This document shows positions 23,091 to 35,400 of a DNA stretch of 64,000 nucleotides, piece after piece. Origin of the DNA: Cryptomeria japonica (taxonomy: Eukaryota; Streptophyta; Pinopsida; Cupressales; Cupressaceae); assembly GCF_030272615.1 (NCBI RefSeq), contig NC_081414.1, forward strand, positions 662,172,438 through 662,236,437, in the 5' to 3' direction. Under the pieces are notes generated by a model, which was not told the DNA's origin, searched no databases, and was given only the letters and a program-made list of their open reading frames with translations. How positions within the stretch are numbered: position 1 is the first letter of the stretch; each line of letters starts with the position of its first letter. A program made the translations under genes and the position numbers.

Positions 23091-25752
23091 CAGATCCACT
23101 TATTCAGTGGAAAATCTTATACAATACTGAATTGTGAAAACTAGCTTCTTTCACTTACGCAGTGGTGAGCGATTACAACATTACCACTTATTCAATGGGG
23201 TAAGTACATCAGCAATAACAAATTTAAACACACAGGCGGTATTACCATTTAATACTTAAAAAATAAAGTGTATAGAAATTGAAGCTTTCGGCGATGTAAC
23301 TATCTGAAGCATTACAAGGTTATCACTTATGCATTGTGAACACCAAAATAAGAGGATTAGCTACTGATATAAAGTGCTGATGGAAAAGAATTGCCAAAAT
23401 ACCCCATAATAGTGCCAAATATGTACGCAATAACCAAGCTATGAAATAACAATGTGATACCTTGAATGGGTGAAGTAGATGGCTGGTACAGATCTGAAAA
23501 CACCCTTTTTGTTGCAATATTTTGGACAAATCAGAATTGGAACATTGCTATTGATGCTCTGCAAACTCAAAAAAGAAGCATACAAACATACCCACAAGCA
23601 CACTACTCGAAAATCACTTCAAACTCCAATTACACCTCAAATTCATTGCTAAACACGATAGATTAAACTCGAATGGAAACGATAGCCACTAGAAGTCTAA
23701 GACAACTCATGTTGATCACTGAAATTGTTGACTAAACTGAAAATTTGTAAGATCCTTCAAACCTAGTATTTGCATTGTAACTCCTAAAGATCTGAAACCC
23801 ATCTTAACCATTTTGACAATATATATGAAATATAACTATAAGTATAAGAAATGAAATACACAAACTTATATGTTTATTTCATGTATGGCCTATGGCTTCT
23901 TGCAATCATGATAACTCCACACATACAGATCAGAATTGAGTGGATTGTCTTCAAACAAGCTAGGCACCTCTATTCAATATGAAACATCACCCTAAGTGCA
24001 ATGTTTTGGTCCTAGCATCCTCACGCCACCTCTCATAAGCTAATCAATGCATTGTACAACTCCCACACAGCAGCAATATCTTATTATCAAACTGTACGGC
24101 CTGAAAATGTAGAAAATATGGTGTCCAACATTATTGAAACATCTTAAACTTTGTAGGTATACCCACATAAGCAGCCAACAAGTATATGTATGACCTGACC
24201 TCAAAATGGTATGACCTAACAACAGCAAAACACTTCCAATTGTCTTTAAAGCACTCTACAAAATATAGCAATAACCAACATCTTCAAAACACATCAAAAT
24301 TCTTCATGTTTGCAACCCTAAACTTGAAGCTTCAATTTGTAGCTCACTGGTGATCTTTGTATGAAACCACACCAACCAGCTGGATGGTTCTCATCCTCAA
24401 GAAACTTTGGAAGAACTCAGCTTCATTTCAGCAGCATATCAATATCATTCACCAAGTCTCCCTCAAAATGAAATATTACTAGCTATTACATGGGTTTTTC
24501 TTTTTTTTATTTCTCAACATTAGACAACATAATTGAAATATTAATTAATGATTCAATAACTTACCCAAGTTGTGGAAAGCACTGAAACTATATCAAAATC
24601 AAACTTTTGATCATACTAATGCAATTTTGAAGACTTGGGATGATGATCGGAGCCAACCGGGTGGCTTACTAAAAATAGATTACTTCTCCAAGAAGTTTGT
24701 GGAGCACACAAAAGGTTATAAATCTGAAAATCCACCAAGGACAACTAAGCTGATTGCCAAAAACCAAAGTCATTGATGACCACCTGGGCACTCTAAGAAG
24801 TCCAGAGTTTTTTCCAACACACCAAGAAGCCTTTGGAAGTTGGCTAAAAGTTCACAAATCAATATTATTGATATTTGGGACATTACACAAATGCAAAACC
24901 AATGGATGACACTAGCAATCAAACAATGGTGCATGGTTGTTAACAAACTCTCTAAGGCAAGATGAAGCTTGCATAGTATAATGGATAATTAAGGATGACA
25001 CGGTGGCTTGTTGAAGAGGAATTCAAAGCTTGCACATGCAACGTAAAATCAGTTCAGGATTACAAGAAGTTAAAGGATTGAGCATTGTTTAAAACCCTAT
25101 GAACTTCACGACAGTCCTACAGAATCTACTAGAAACTTTTATTACATGCAAATGGATATTGTAACTGCTATGGCCATTTGATATGGCAACAATGAATATT
25201 TCAACCTGTGTTCACCATGATCATGTTCCTCAGTAATGGATATCATTTACTCTCCCTTTTGTGAAGTGTTTGTTAATGGATCTTATGATAGAATGACGAG
25301 AATGTTTCCTTACAAAAGGGGTTGTTTAAGAGAAATCTACCAAAGAAATGAATGCAATGATTTTTCACAGTGAATACACAAAACATGGATATCTCAAGTC
25401 TGGAAAGAAGCACTTAATATGTCTTGTTGAGATTAAATGTATTGACAATCATCAACACTTATGGAAGCCTATTTAAAGTCTTTGCTTTGCTGCATATTAT
25501 GAGGCTAGCAGAAAAGACAAAGAAGAAGATAGATCAATCACAACATTCAAGAAAGTTTCCACCACATACAACTCTTCAATAAAATCAGAGTTTTATGAAA
25601 TAAGAAGGAATTGGCATATTAGAAGAAGCACAGTAGTTAAGACAGCTGCTTCCCAAAGGGGATAATTAATATAAAAGCTACAATTAAAGTTTACTATTGT
25701 AATATCAAGGGGTGTGAAAAGAGCTGTGCCTTTTGGAGGAAATAAGTATTTA
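23091..25752. other. Non-coding, repeat-like DNA upstream of the copia element
   Basis: Further CACTTATTCAATGGGG-type motifs occur to about 23340. Beyond that the DNA is AT-rich, with CA-rich stretches typical of an LTR leader read on the opposite strand. Small ORFs (for example 24570-24776) have no recognisable motif. No gene is supported. Confidence 0.3.
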
Positions 25753-25757
25753 AGAGA

Positions 25758-26501
25758 TGTTAATGTATATATAGCTTCGGTATGATAAATGATTGAATGA
25801 GAGATAAATGAAGTCTCTCATTCAATCATTTATCATATCGATTATTAAAATGAATAAACTCAAGCATTCAATTGACAAACATTCCTTTTATATTAATTGT
25901 TCATTATCATAGATTCCAAATTTGATAATCTATTCGTATTCACTGATTGACAAGTCGAATTAACCTTTGCAAATACGACTTAATGATTATCGGTTAGACT
26001 ATCGATTGATATCGATATTAGTCTATGTTTGCACCGATTAAATATCGGGTGATATATTAAACTCACACCGATTATATCAGGTGTTAAGGATAGCAATAAT
26101 ATAACCATGCATCGTTTGACATACACCGATTATATCGGGTGTTAAGATAGTGTTAATATAACCATGTACCGTTTGGCATACACCGATAATTATCGGGTGT
26201 TTGAATATGCACCGGTTGGTAAAATAAAACGCCATTATAGTGAGGGGGCACGATCAAGTGATGTCTTGATCGGCCATGTGCAAAAGACATGGTCGGTCAA
26301 GGCATCGCTTGACCGTACCCAACCCACTATATATGTCAAATGAAATATGTGAGAATGGACATTGAAATTTATAAATGCTCCTCCTCTCATGGCACATAAA
26401 AGGAGACAATCAGATTTATATAATAATTCAGTAATAGAGAAAACAAAATAATAAAGTAGAATATAACTTGCATATTGAATGTAAATTGAACATCATTTAC
26501 A
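25758..26501 (+). repeat. 5' LTR of the copia element
   Basis: Starts TGTTAATG, ends TTTACA, and matches 30580-31323. Near its left end a 27-bp inverted repeat with one mismatch and a 9-base loop spans 25778-25840. A second, imperfect inverted repeat (26251-26315) lies just upstream of TATATAT (26328-26334). Between them are two and a half copies of a CACCGATTATATCGGGTGTT unit. AATAAT/AATAAA signals lie near 26450. Confidence 0.95.
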
Positions 26502-26513
26502 TGGTATCGAAGC
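26502..26513 (+). other. Primer-binding site of the copia element
   Basis: TGGTATCGAAGC directly follows the 5' LTR. It differs slightly from TGGTATCAGAGC, the usual plant copia site complementary to the 3' end of initiator tRNA-Met. Confidence 0.85.
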
Positions 26514-26593
26514 TATAGTTAAATCGAACCTGAGGCTTTTCAATTTTACGTAAAATTCAAATCAAGTATATATTCAACATCACAATCCTATCA

Positions 26594-27374
26594 ATGGCTA
26601 GCGCTATCAGATTTGAAGACAGACTCGCAGGGGGTGACGACTTCTCTGCATGGAAATTCAGAATTCAAATGATTCTAAAAGATAACAAAGTTGAATCATT
26701 TGTAAAGACTAAAACTAAAGAACTTGAGACTGAACCTGACGAAGCAATTCAGGAAGAGAAAAGGTCGTCACAACAAGAACTCCTTCAAGAAGGACCTCTC
26801 TCAAATTCAGTGTTATAGATGTGACAAATTTGGGCACTATGTTGCCAAATGTCCAGAAAGAGCTAAACAAGTCACATTTGCCAAAACAGGAAAATTGAAA
26901 AGGGAAGAGGACTCCGAGAAGTATGTACTCTATTCAGCACTCACAAATCAAGCATCAAACAAAGTGAACTCCTGGGTGATCGACAATGGCTCATCCAGAC
27001 ACATCACAGGATTCCGAGAAGTACTAGACTCCATGAAAGAAGAGAATGATGAAGAGGTAACCATCGGAGATGACTCTACACACCCTGTCAAAGGAGTTGG
27101 AAACTGCACCATCAAACTAAAGTCAGGTGTATCATTACAACTTAGAGGAGTGCTATATGTTCCAGGCACTAAGAGGAATCTTGTCTCAATATCAGCACTG
27201 GAGGACAATGGATACAGAGTGACCTTCATGGACAACAAAGTGTTGGCTTGGCCAAAGAACTCATCCATCAAGAAAGCTAAAACAATTGGTCAAAGACAAG
27301 ACTACTTATATGAGTTATGCACAGAGCCCAACTTAGCCCTAATTCATGAAACTACAGATGCCAATGAAATCTGA
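26594..27374 (+). pseudogene. Copia gag and protease (gag internally deleted)
   Basis: Gag starts MASAIRFEDRLAGGDDFSAW, the usual copia N terminus. After about 55 residues it jumps to the nucleocapsid end, and the frame changes between 26724 and 26816; most of the capsid region is missing. The CCHC zinc knuckle CYRCDKFGHYVAKC is intact (about 26813-26854). Protease follows, with WVIDNGSSRHIT in place of the usual DSG(A/C) active site and the conserved LRGVLYVPG and NLVSISALEDNGY. The reading stops at a TGA (27372-27374) just before HRRLGH, where a tryptophan codon is normally found. Confidence 0.85.
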
Positions 27375-30030
27375 CATAGACGACTAGGCCACCTAAATTT
27401 TAGAGCTTTATCATCAATGGGAGACCTTGTCACAGGTCTACCTAAGCTAAAGCAATATCATTCAGGGGCATGCACAGGATGTGCCCTAGGTAAAAATACT
27501 AAGGGTGCTTTTTAGAGTAGTACTAGGAAAACAAGTAAAATTTTAGAGTTAGTTCATTCTGATGTATGTGGACCTATGTCTCTAAATTCATTGGGGGGAT
27601 TTCTGTATTATGTAATATTTGTTGATGACTACTCTAGGAAAACTTGGATCTACTTTCTGAAATGTAAAGAATCAAAAGAGATCCTTAATAGGTTTAAAGA
27701 ATTCAAATCACTAACAGAGAACTACTCAGGAAACAAAATTAAAACCCTAAGAACTGATAATGGGGGGGGAATACACATCAGAATTATTTAAAGAGTTTTG
27801 TAAAAATTCAGGGATTAAGAGGGAGTTAACAATACCTTACAACCCTCAACAAAATGGGATAGCAGAAAGGAAAAATAGGACAATCGTTGAAGCTACCAAA
27901 GCTATGATTCTTGATCAGAATCTAAATATCAATCTTTGGGCAGAAGCAACTAGCATTGCTGTATATATTCAAAACAGATGTCCTCACTCTCATCTTGAAG
28001 ACAAGACCCCTGAGGAAGTCTTTACTAAATCAAAACTAGATATAAGCCACCTTAGGATTTTTGGATGCCCTGTCTATATTCATGTACCTAAGGAGAAAAG
28101 ATTAAAATTAGAGCCTTCTGGAAAAAGGGGAATCTTTGTAGGATACAGTGAAACCTCCAAAGCCTACAGGATATATATACTTGGTCAAAAGAATATTGAA
28201 CTAAGTAGGGATGTGATCTTTGAAGAAAACTTAGCCTTCAAAAGATTCCAAAGCTCTCTAGATCTTGAAGTCTATATTCCCAACCCTAGCTTAGATAGAG
28301 ATCCTACTCCTGAGCTTCAGAGGGAGAATCCTGAGGAAACTATGAGTGAAACTCAAAGTCCACCTAGAGAAAACCTCAAGAAAAGACCACTATGGGCCAC
28401 CAAAACTGTAGAAGAAGCTCAGAAGTTTGTTGCTCGCTTAGGAACCTTCAGAGAAAGCAAAAGGCCTAATAAATTCACTAGCTATGTTGCCCTTATGAAT
28501 GACCTCTCTAAAGCTGAACCAAACAATATATCAGATGCACTTGAACATCAAGTATGGAAGGATGCCATGTTTGAAGAGTATCAGACCATTATGAAAATTG
28601 ATGTTTGGGAGATTGTTCCTAGGCCAACCAAGAAATCTGTGGTTTCATTTAAATGGCTGTTCAAAATCAAACATGCTGCAGACGGCAGTATTGAAAAACA
28701 CAAGGCCAGATTTGTAGCCAGAGGCTTCTCACAAAGGGAGGGAATAGATTATGAAGAAACCTTTGCGCCCGTTGCCAGGTATACATCAGTAAGAGCTGTA
28801 TTAGCCATTGCAGCAGCAAAAGGATGGAAGGTACACCAAATGGACGTTAAGACAACTTTTCTAAATGGTGAGATCTCAGAAGAAGTCTACCTAGAGCAAC
28901 CTGAAAGTTTTGAAATTCATGATGCAGAGTCTCATGTGTGTAGACTCAAGAAAGCTCTTTATGGGCTCAAACAAGCTCCTAGGGCCTGGTATGAAAGAAT
29001 TGACACCTATCTCTCAGGACTAGGCTTCTCCAAAAATGATGCAGATCGTAATCTCTACTACAAAAGAAATAAAGGTGATATGCTAATATTGATTTTATAT
29101 GTTGATGACTTATTAATCACAGGAAATGATCACCTTATAGATCAATGCAAGAATGATCTATCCAAAGAATTTGATATGAAGGACTTAGGACTCCTTCATT
29201 ACTTCCTAGGATTGGAAGTATGGCAGAATTCTGACAACATTATACTAAACCAAGGAAAGTACACCTTGGATATTTTGAAGAGATTCAGAATGCTAAATTG
29301 TAGACCCATGACCTCTCCTATGGAAACCAACTTACATAAACTTAAAGAAGCAGTAGCAGAGTCACAACCCACTGATCCTACTCAATACAGACAGATGATT
29401 GGGTCCTTGATGTACCTGGTAAACACAAGACCAGATATCTGTTATGCAATTAATGCTCTAAGTCAGTTTATGTGTGAACCGAAGGAGATACACCTGGTTG
29501 TAGTGAAACACATTATGAGGTACCTACAAGGTACTCTAAAACTTGGTCTCAAATACGAGAAGGTTGATATAGACCTACATGGATTTACAAATTCAGATTG
29601 GGCTGTAAGTGTGACAGACAGGAAAAGCACTTCATGGTGTTGCTTCAGTCTAGGTTCAGCTATGATATCTTGGATCAACAGGAAACAGTCTTCTGCAGCT
29701 CAAAGCTCCACCGAGGTAGAATACATTGCAGCTTCTATGGCTGCCCGAGAGGCAGTATGGCTTAGGAAGTTGCTTGTGGGGTTGTTTGGAGAACCTATGA
29801 AACCCACTGTTATACACTGTGACAACCAGAGCTGCATAAAACTTTTAGTAAACCCAGTGTTTCATGACAAATCCAAGCATATTGAGATTCCATACCACTA
29901 TGTGCGAGATATGGTAGATAGGAATGCAATCCAACTGGAATATGTTTGTACAGGAGATCAAACTGTAGATATTTTGACCAAACCTCTTTCCAAACACTTC
30001 AGAAAAGGTTTAGGTATGATAGAAAGGTAA
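27375..30030 (+). pseudogene. Copia integrase, reverse transcriptase and RNase H
   Basis: Integrase keeps the HHCC-type start (HRRLGHLNF, CTGCALGK) and core residues in SDVCGPM, RTDNGG and NGIAERKN. A TAG interrupts it near 27513, and a run of seven G at about 27764 shifts the frame, so 27576-27791 and 27760-30030 overlap in different frames. From 27760 the frame is open for 756 codons: end of integrase, RT (KWLFKIKHAADG, KARFVARGFSQ, MDVKTTFLNGE, LYGLKQAPRAWY, YVDD at 29098-29109) and RNase H (SSTEVEYIAAS, DNQSCIKL, KHIEI, DILTKPLS). Domain order INT-RT-RH defines Ty1/copia. Confidence 0.92.
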
Positions 30031-30570
30031 TTTGCTTTGTAATCTATGTTTGCATACGTATAAGATGTTTAATGTGTAAACCTCTTTGTCATGATAGGAC
30101 AATTTTTGGATTCTATCCCCTGGGTTCATATCTAAGAGGTGACGATCTCTCAAGATAGTGAACACTTGTATGTGGACATTATAAGGTGACGATTTTATAA
30201 TGTCCAAACCAGTTATCATGTTGCATCTCTGGTGGATCATGGATGAAGCCATGATTGTGTTATGGTAAAACATTCATATGAAGTTTTAGTGCACTTACCA
30301 TAACTTGGATAAAGGTGAGAATTGAATATTTTCTCATATGATTATCCTTAAGTATTACATGCTTAGGTAATACTGGTATCACGTGCTGAGGTGATATCCT
30401 GTCATCACAAGACTAATGTGATAGACATTTTGTATCACGTGATTAGGCGATACTTCATATCTTGTGAGTAAATGATATGATCCCCTAGAAAATTAAAATA
30501 TGTAAAAGAATGCTAACTATCGGATGAATTATGATGTTTGATACACTACTCTTATCTATCTTACCTAGTT

Positions 30571-30579
30571 AAGAGGGAG
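30571..30579 (+). other. Polypurine tract of the copia element
   Basis: AAGAGGGAG abuts the 3' LTR start, the expected place for the plus-strand primer. About 540 bp of non-coding DNA separates it from the end of RNase H. Confidence 0.85.
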
Positions 30580-31323
30580 TGTTAATGTATAGATAGCTTC
30601 GGTAAGATAAATGATTGAATGAGAGATAAGTGAAGTCTCTCATTCAATCATTTATCATATCGATTATTAAAATGAATAAACTCAAGCATTCAATTGATAA
30701 ACATTCCTTTTATATTAACTGTTCATTATCATAGATTCCAAATTTGATAATCTATTCGTATTCACTGATTGACAAGTCGAATTAACCTTTGCAAATATGA
30801 CTTAATGATTATCGGTTAGACTATTGATTGATATCGATATTAGTCTATGTTTGCACTGATTAAATATCAGGTGATATATTAAATTCACACCGATTATATC
30901 GGGTGTTAAGGACAGCGATAATATAACCATGCATCGTTTGACATACACCGATTATATCGGGTGTTAAGATAGTGTTAATATAACCATGTACCATTTGGCA
31001 TACACCAATAATTATCGGGTGTTTGAATATGCACCGGTTGGTAAAATAAAACGCCATTATAAAGAGGGGGCACGATCAAGTGATGTCTTGATCGGCCATG
31101 TCCAAAAGACATGGTCGGTCAAGGCATCGCTTGACCGTACCCAGCCCACTATATATGTCAAATGAAATATGTGAGAATGGACATTGAAATTTATAAATGC
31201 TCCTCCTCTCCTGGCACATAAAAGAAGACAATCAGATTTATATAATAATTCAGTAATAGAGAAAACAAAATAATAAAGTAGAATATAACTTGCATACTGA
31301 ATGTAAATTGAACATCATTTACA
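30580..31323 (+). repeat. 3' LTR of the copia element
   Basis: 744 bp, TGTTAATG to TTTACA, the same length as the 5' LTR, with about 22 single-base differences, mostly transitions. The left inverted repeat and the central CACCGATTATATCGG units are retained. Confidence 0.95.
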
Positions 31324-31328
31324 AGAGA

Positions 31329-31725
31329 GACCAAGCAAGGGGAAGGATCATCACTGAGAATACATATTTATATTTGATTATTACTACTTATGGTGCAAGA
31401 ACGACAGTTCAACCAACCTGAGGACGAAACCTCTTTAGGTCTGGAATTGGATGACGAAAACCCACAATTTCCAAGAGTGATTTCACATGGAGATTACCAT
31501 TGTGCAAATTTGAGTTTGAATTGTAATATCCTTACAAGTGGCAGCAGATTGTGCCTTTCTAAAGATGATTATCAAACAGTTTTAAAGGCAGAAAAACAAG
31601 TTTCACTTAGAAATAAAGCATTGCAGATTTGGGATACTTAACATCCAACACAAAGGTTGAGTTCTCTTCTTTTCCGAAATATATTCTAAATATCATGTTT
31701 GATGAAAGATCGCGAACTCAATTTT
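31329..31725. other. Flank of the copia element, no recognisable gene
   Basis: An 83-codon frame (31390-31641) starting MVQERQFNQPEDE has no motif I recognise and no long homologue in the window. It could be eroded coding DNA of the element into which the copia inserted. Confidence 0.3.
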
Positions 31726-32518
31726 TGTTAATGTGATAGCTATGGTCGGATCCTTTTGGCCGACATAGCAAATGGAAAATGTGTGAATGGCCTATCGGCC
31801 TTACACATTTACAAAGTCCGATTCAATACTTATCCTTATCTACTTTGTAATTTGTATTTGCATTTATATCTAAACCCGCCACCCTTGGTCTATAAGACGT
31901 GTTAATTATACTGCAACCGATTCCTAACAAAAGACGTGTTAATCAAAATATAACTAATCTCTAATGAGGAGACATGATTGTTAATAAGAAGCCGACCTTT
32001 GAAGGAGACATGTTGTTTGGCATCTCCAATGTATGGGTATATAGTTTGGTTCTTCTTCTCTTCCAAGGCATTGAAAACAACTATCATCTCCAGCAGTTCG
32101 AATCATCCACACACCAAGCAGATCGTGTTCATTCTTAAGCAGTGATTCATCTCCCTTCAGTAGTTTGTATTATTCAAGTAGCAGATCGTGTATCTTCACT
32201 CTTAGCAGATTATCGAACTCACACAGAAGTTCGCACTATCAGCAGATAGAAGACTATCTACAGCAGTTTGTGAATCAACTAAGGAAGAAGGATTTTCATA
32301 GCAGATCGTATATTCTCTATTGTGGATTGTTGCCATTCATATATATAGCTTCAAGTGTGAAGCAAATTCTTTGTAAAGTCACTTGACATAGCTGAAAGAA
32401 TAAAAGATATACTTCATTGCTGGGTTTTTCACCTTCAAAAGGAAGGTTTTCCTGGGGTAAATTCTGTGCATTTGTGTTTGAATTATCTCCATCTTAATTT
32501 GATCACTAAAATTTAACA
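31726..32518 (+). mobile_element. Copia-type solo LTR
   Basis: Starts TGTTAATGTGATAGC and ends AATTTAACA. Flanks are ATTTT (31721-31725) and ATTCT (32519-32523), one mismatch. The right part has the copia U5 signature TTGCTGGGTTTTTC, then GGAAGGTTTTCCTGGGGTA (about 32418-32460), shared with the LTR at 54900-55972. AGCAGATCGT-type words recur through the centre. No internal region is attached. Confidence 0.7.
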
Positions 32519-32523
32519 ATTCT

Positions 32524-34129
32524 AACCAAATCTGGTCCAATTTCTGAGGTTATTTGCAATTGTTTGTTTGCTGATGAAGTCTTTGGCCAGCGTATGATAA
32601 AAGGAGCTTGACTAGTTTTCTTGTTTTTGTTTGGTTTTTTGAGTGTTTTTGAAAGATTCTTTAATGCTAAATGAAGCTAACTACTGATACAAACTAAAAT
32701 GATGTATAACACATAAAGAAGACATAAAAAAGACCGATGTACATACCATTAATTGAGCATATAGGTTTGATACAAATTTCCAGCAGATGGAATATAAAAA
32801 TCAGCTCCAATATTAGCTACAAACCCCAAATATAACCTAGGGTTTGATGCCCTTCTTCCCAAAATGGAGCGGCTGTTTGAGAATAAGCTGGAAATGATCG
32901 GAATTGACCTCTAGAAGGTCTGCCCTCCAATTAATTGAAGAAAATCCGCCCTCAAACTGATAAATCTGCACTCAAAACCCCAATGAAGTGCTGCCAAGTG
33001 CACATTGAAGCTGAATATTGATGAAACTTGTCACCAGGAGAGATGGGTTTTCGTCCAAATCTCCAAAATTCTTCGAGAAGTTTGCATTGCTGGAAAGCTC
33101 CAATATGCTCAAACCCTCAAGCTTGCTGCTGTTCTGAAAATTGAAGACATAAGAATGGATGCAAAAGATAGACAAAATGCCTTTATAACCTCCCCAAGAA
33201 GTTCGATTTAATTTGGAGTTACTATCTGGCCTTGAAAAACATAAAATATCATTGAGGGTCTAATTCCTCATTGTGAATTTGGCCCCCTTTTTAAAAAAAC
33301 AACTTAAGTTACTAGGATGGGGGCACTTTTCACTGTTCATCTTATTTTTTTCTGTTACTATTCACATAAGGTCAACCTTAGTATTTCAATTTTAATCATG
33401 GATACAACTCCAGAACTCCAATTTGAGAAGCTCATAAAGCTCTCAGTTGGCTCCACAAACCCCGATTGAGTCTCCAAACCACCTAGTTGACCTACGTGAC
33501 TCTAATAGTAGGTTAACCTCCACTAAAGTTTGAGATGCCTAAGGAATGGATATTACATTTGACTTTAATTAAACTGTTAAAATGGTAGTTTCTGAAGTTG
33601 ATATCATATTTATAATTAATTGTGGTTCTATAATTGTGAGATAAATTTTATTATTTATAGAAAAATAAGGAAAATTTAAAAGAGACATTACAAAAAAAAC
33701 TTGGCAAATGAACGAGTGTTTTTAATAACGTCCACGAGGCCAAAGCTTCACAAATTTTCCGAACATTATAAAACAAATAAATCTGTAAAATAGTTTGAAA
33801 AAGCATGCGTAAAAGTGAATTTAGAGAACTTATTAAGTATTTTTTCCTTTGTAGATCAAAAAATGACTTCAATGTACATCATGATGTCAAATGTCATATC
33901 ATATATGAATATGAATAAAAATTTCATATTCATATTTATCTTCTAAAAATTTCTTCTTCTTAGACTAAAACTTCTAGTGGTTTTAATGGGTGCCCTCAAT
34001 ATTATGGTTTCTATATCAACACATATAGCAGTCAATTTTTCTGTATTATGTTGTAATGCATTTGATATAACTTTGTAATGCTGTGGATGGTAGTAAAGCT
34101 AATGGTCTCACATTTACTATAATGTATTT
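32524..34129. other. Non-coding decayed repeat DNA
   Basis: Contains repeated AATTGA-GAA and CTCCAAT words (about 32860-33130) of the kind found in old LTR leaders on the opposite strand. The two small overlapping frames at 32972-33211 have no recognisable content. No gene is supported. Confidence 0.3.
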
Positions 34130-34340
34130 GCTCACCCTACTAAATAAATGGAAAGTATTGTATTGCTCATCCCAGTGAATAAGTGGAAGTGTTGCAATGG
34201 CTCTTCCCATTGAATAAGTGGAAGTGTTGCAATTGCTCTTCCCATCAAATAAGTGGAAATATTTTATTTGCTCACCCATTGAATAAATAGAGATAGCTGT
34301 AATTGTTGGAATTGCACTCACTATTGAATAAGTGGAAGTC
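34130..34340 (+). repeat. 35-bp minisatellite
   Basis: Units begin at 34130, 34165, 34200, 34235 and 34270, exactly 35 bp apart, with the form GCTC(A/T)(T/C)CCCA-TGAATAAGTGGAA; a last, degenerate unit starts at 34314. The core CCCATTGAATAAGTGG is the reverse complement of the CCACTTATTCAATGGG motifs at 22.9-23.3 kb. Confidence 0.8.
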
Positions 34341-34559
34341 CCTGTGGTTATAGTTTCTGCATACGTTGTTGAATAAGCGAAGAAGTGTGTTTTGTTTTCA
34401 GTTCTGGTATATCACACTCCACTGAAGAAGGGAGATTGATTGGCTTGCTACCTAATGTATTTCCTTGCAAGTTGTTGCATATATATCGTTGTGTGGTCCT
34501 ATACACCATATGCTCCCTCCTTGCCCATCTTGGGAACTGGGTGATCAGAAATTGATAAG

Positions 34560-35400
34560 GACATTGCATTGTATCTTATTTTCAGTTAGAAAAATTTCAA
34601 AAAAGAGGAGAGCTTATTACATGTCATTTCATTAGAGGTATTAACTGATGTGAAGAATATCAAGTGCACATGTGAAGCCACAAGGAGGTCGATTAGTGTG
34701 CATCTCTTGCCATCTGTCCATCAAGTAGATAAAATAGTGCAGCCCCTTTTTGCCAAAGTTGCTTTTGTTCATCAACTAATACCTTTGTGTTTTTGACAAC
34801 ATACTTTGACAAGGGCCCACTCAGATCATAAAAGGTTGGTGCTTCGAAACCCTTTCTTGCAATGATTAATGCATTGACCAATGACTTGCAATAGGGGATC
34901 CTCATCACATTGAATTGCATGTTGTTGTAGTACCAAAAAATGGACATGCCAACTTCGTCTCACTATACTTCTCTTGATTCAGCACAATACCCTCTAGCGA
35001 AGGTTGTACAACCTGAGCATTACAAGGAATGAAAAAAATGGTAATTGTGCTTGGGATTATGAGGGCCAACTAGAGCTATCTGTATCATAAGAGCCTCATA
35101 GCTATAATTAAATGCAAGAGCCCACTAGATTAGCTTCTGAATATATCGAAAAACTTATTACAACTGCCATTAACTTAGCTGTCCTTTTTTTTCCTCTTTT
35201 TCTTTTTCTTTTTCTTTTTTAGAAGAGGAAATGAGAGTCTTAACCTCTTGCATAACCTTAGGCTCCATTGCATTACATAGTTGTACATCTCGGCCATTGA
35301 TCAGTGCAAGGTGAAATTTTATGTGATTGATACCTCCTCTCATATGTGGCCCACAATAGTTGTACACTACTATTCATGTCTTTGTACTTCATGTGCAATG
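34560..35400 (-). pseudogene. hAT transposase relic (BED finger and DUF659-like)
   Basis: Minus strand, read right to left. At 35367-35170 there is a BED-finger-like segment (YNYCGPHMRGGINHIKFHLA, then VQLCNAM and a lysine/glutamate tail). At 34947-34693 there is a DUF659-like segment (MQFNVMRIPYCKSLVNALI, then APTFYDLSGPLSKYVV), and after a frame change WTDGKRCTLIDLLVAS. These are in the order expected for plant hAT transposases. The dimerisation domain was not found, and no terminal inverted repeats were identified. Confidence 0.7.

Larger units (their letters stand above)
25753..31328 (+). mobile_element. Complete Ty1/copia retrotransposon
   Basis: Full structure: AGAGA target duplications (25753-25757 and 31324-31328), two 744-bp LTRs with no length difference, a tRNA-Met-type primer-binding site, gag, protease, integrase, RT and RNase H in copia order, and a purine tract before the 3' LTR. 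I count about 22 differences between the LTRs (roughly 3%), so it is the youngest large element seen here. It cannot move on its own, because gag has an internal deletion and pol has two stops and a frameshift. Confidence 0.95.

Noticed and set aside
34348-34569. Minus-strand 73-codon frame as part of the hAT transposase
   Set aside because: No hAT motif could be recognised in it and it partly abuts the minisatellite.
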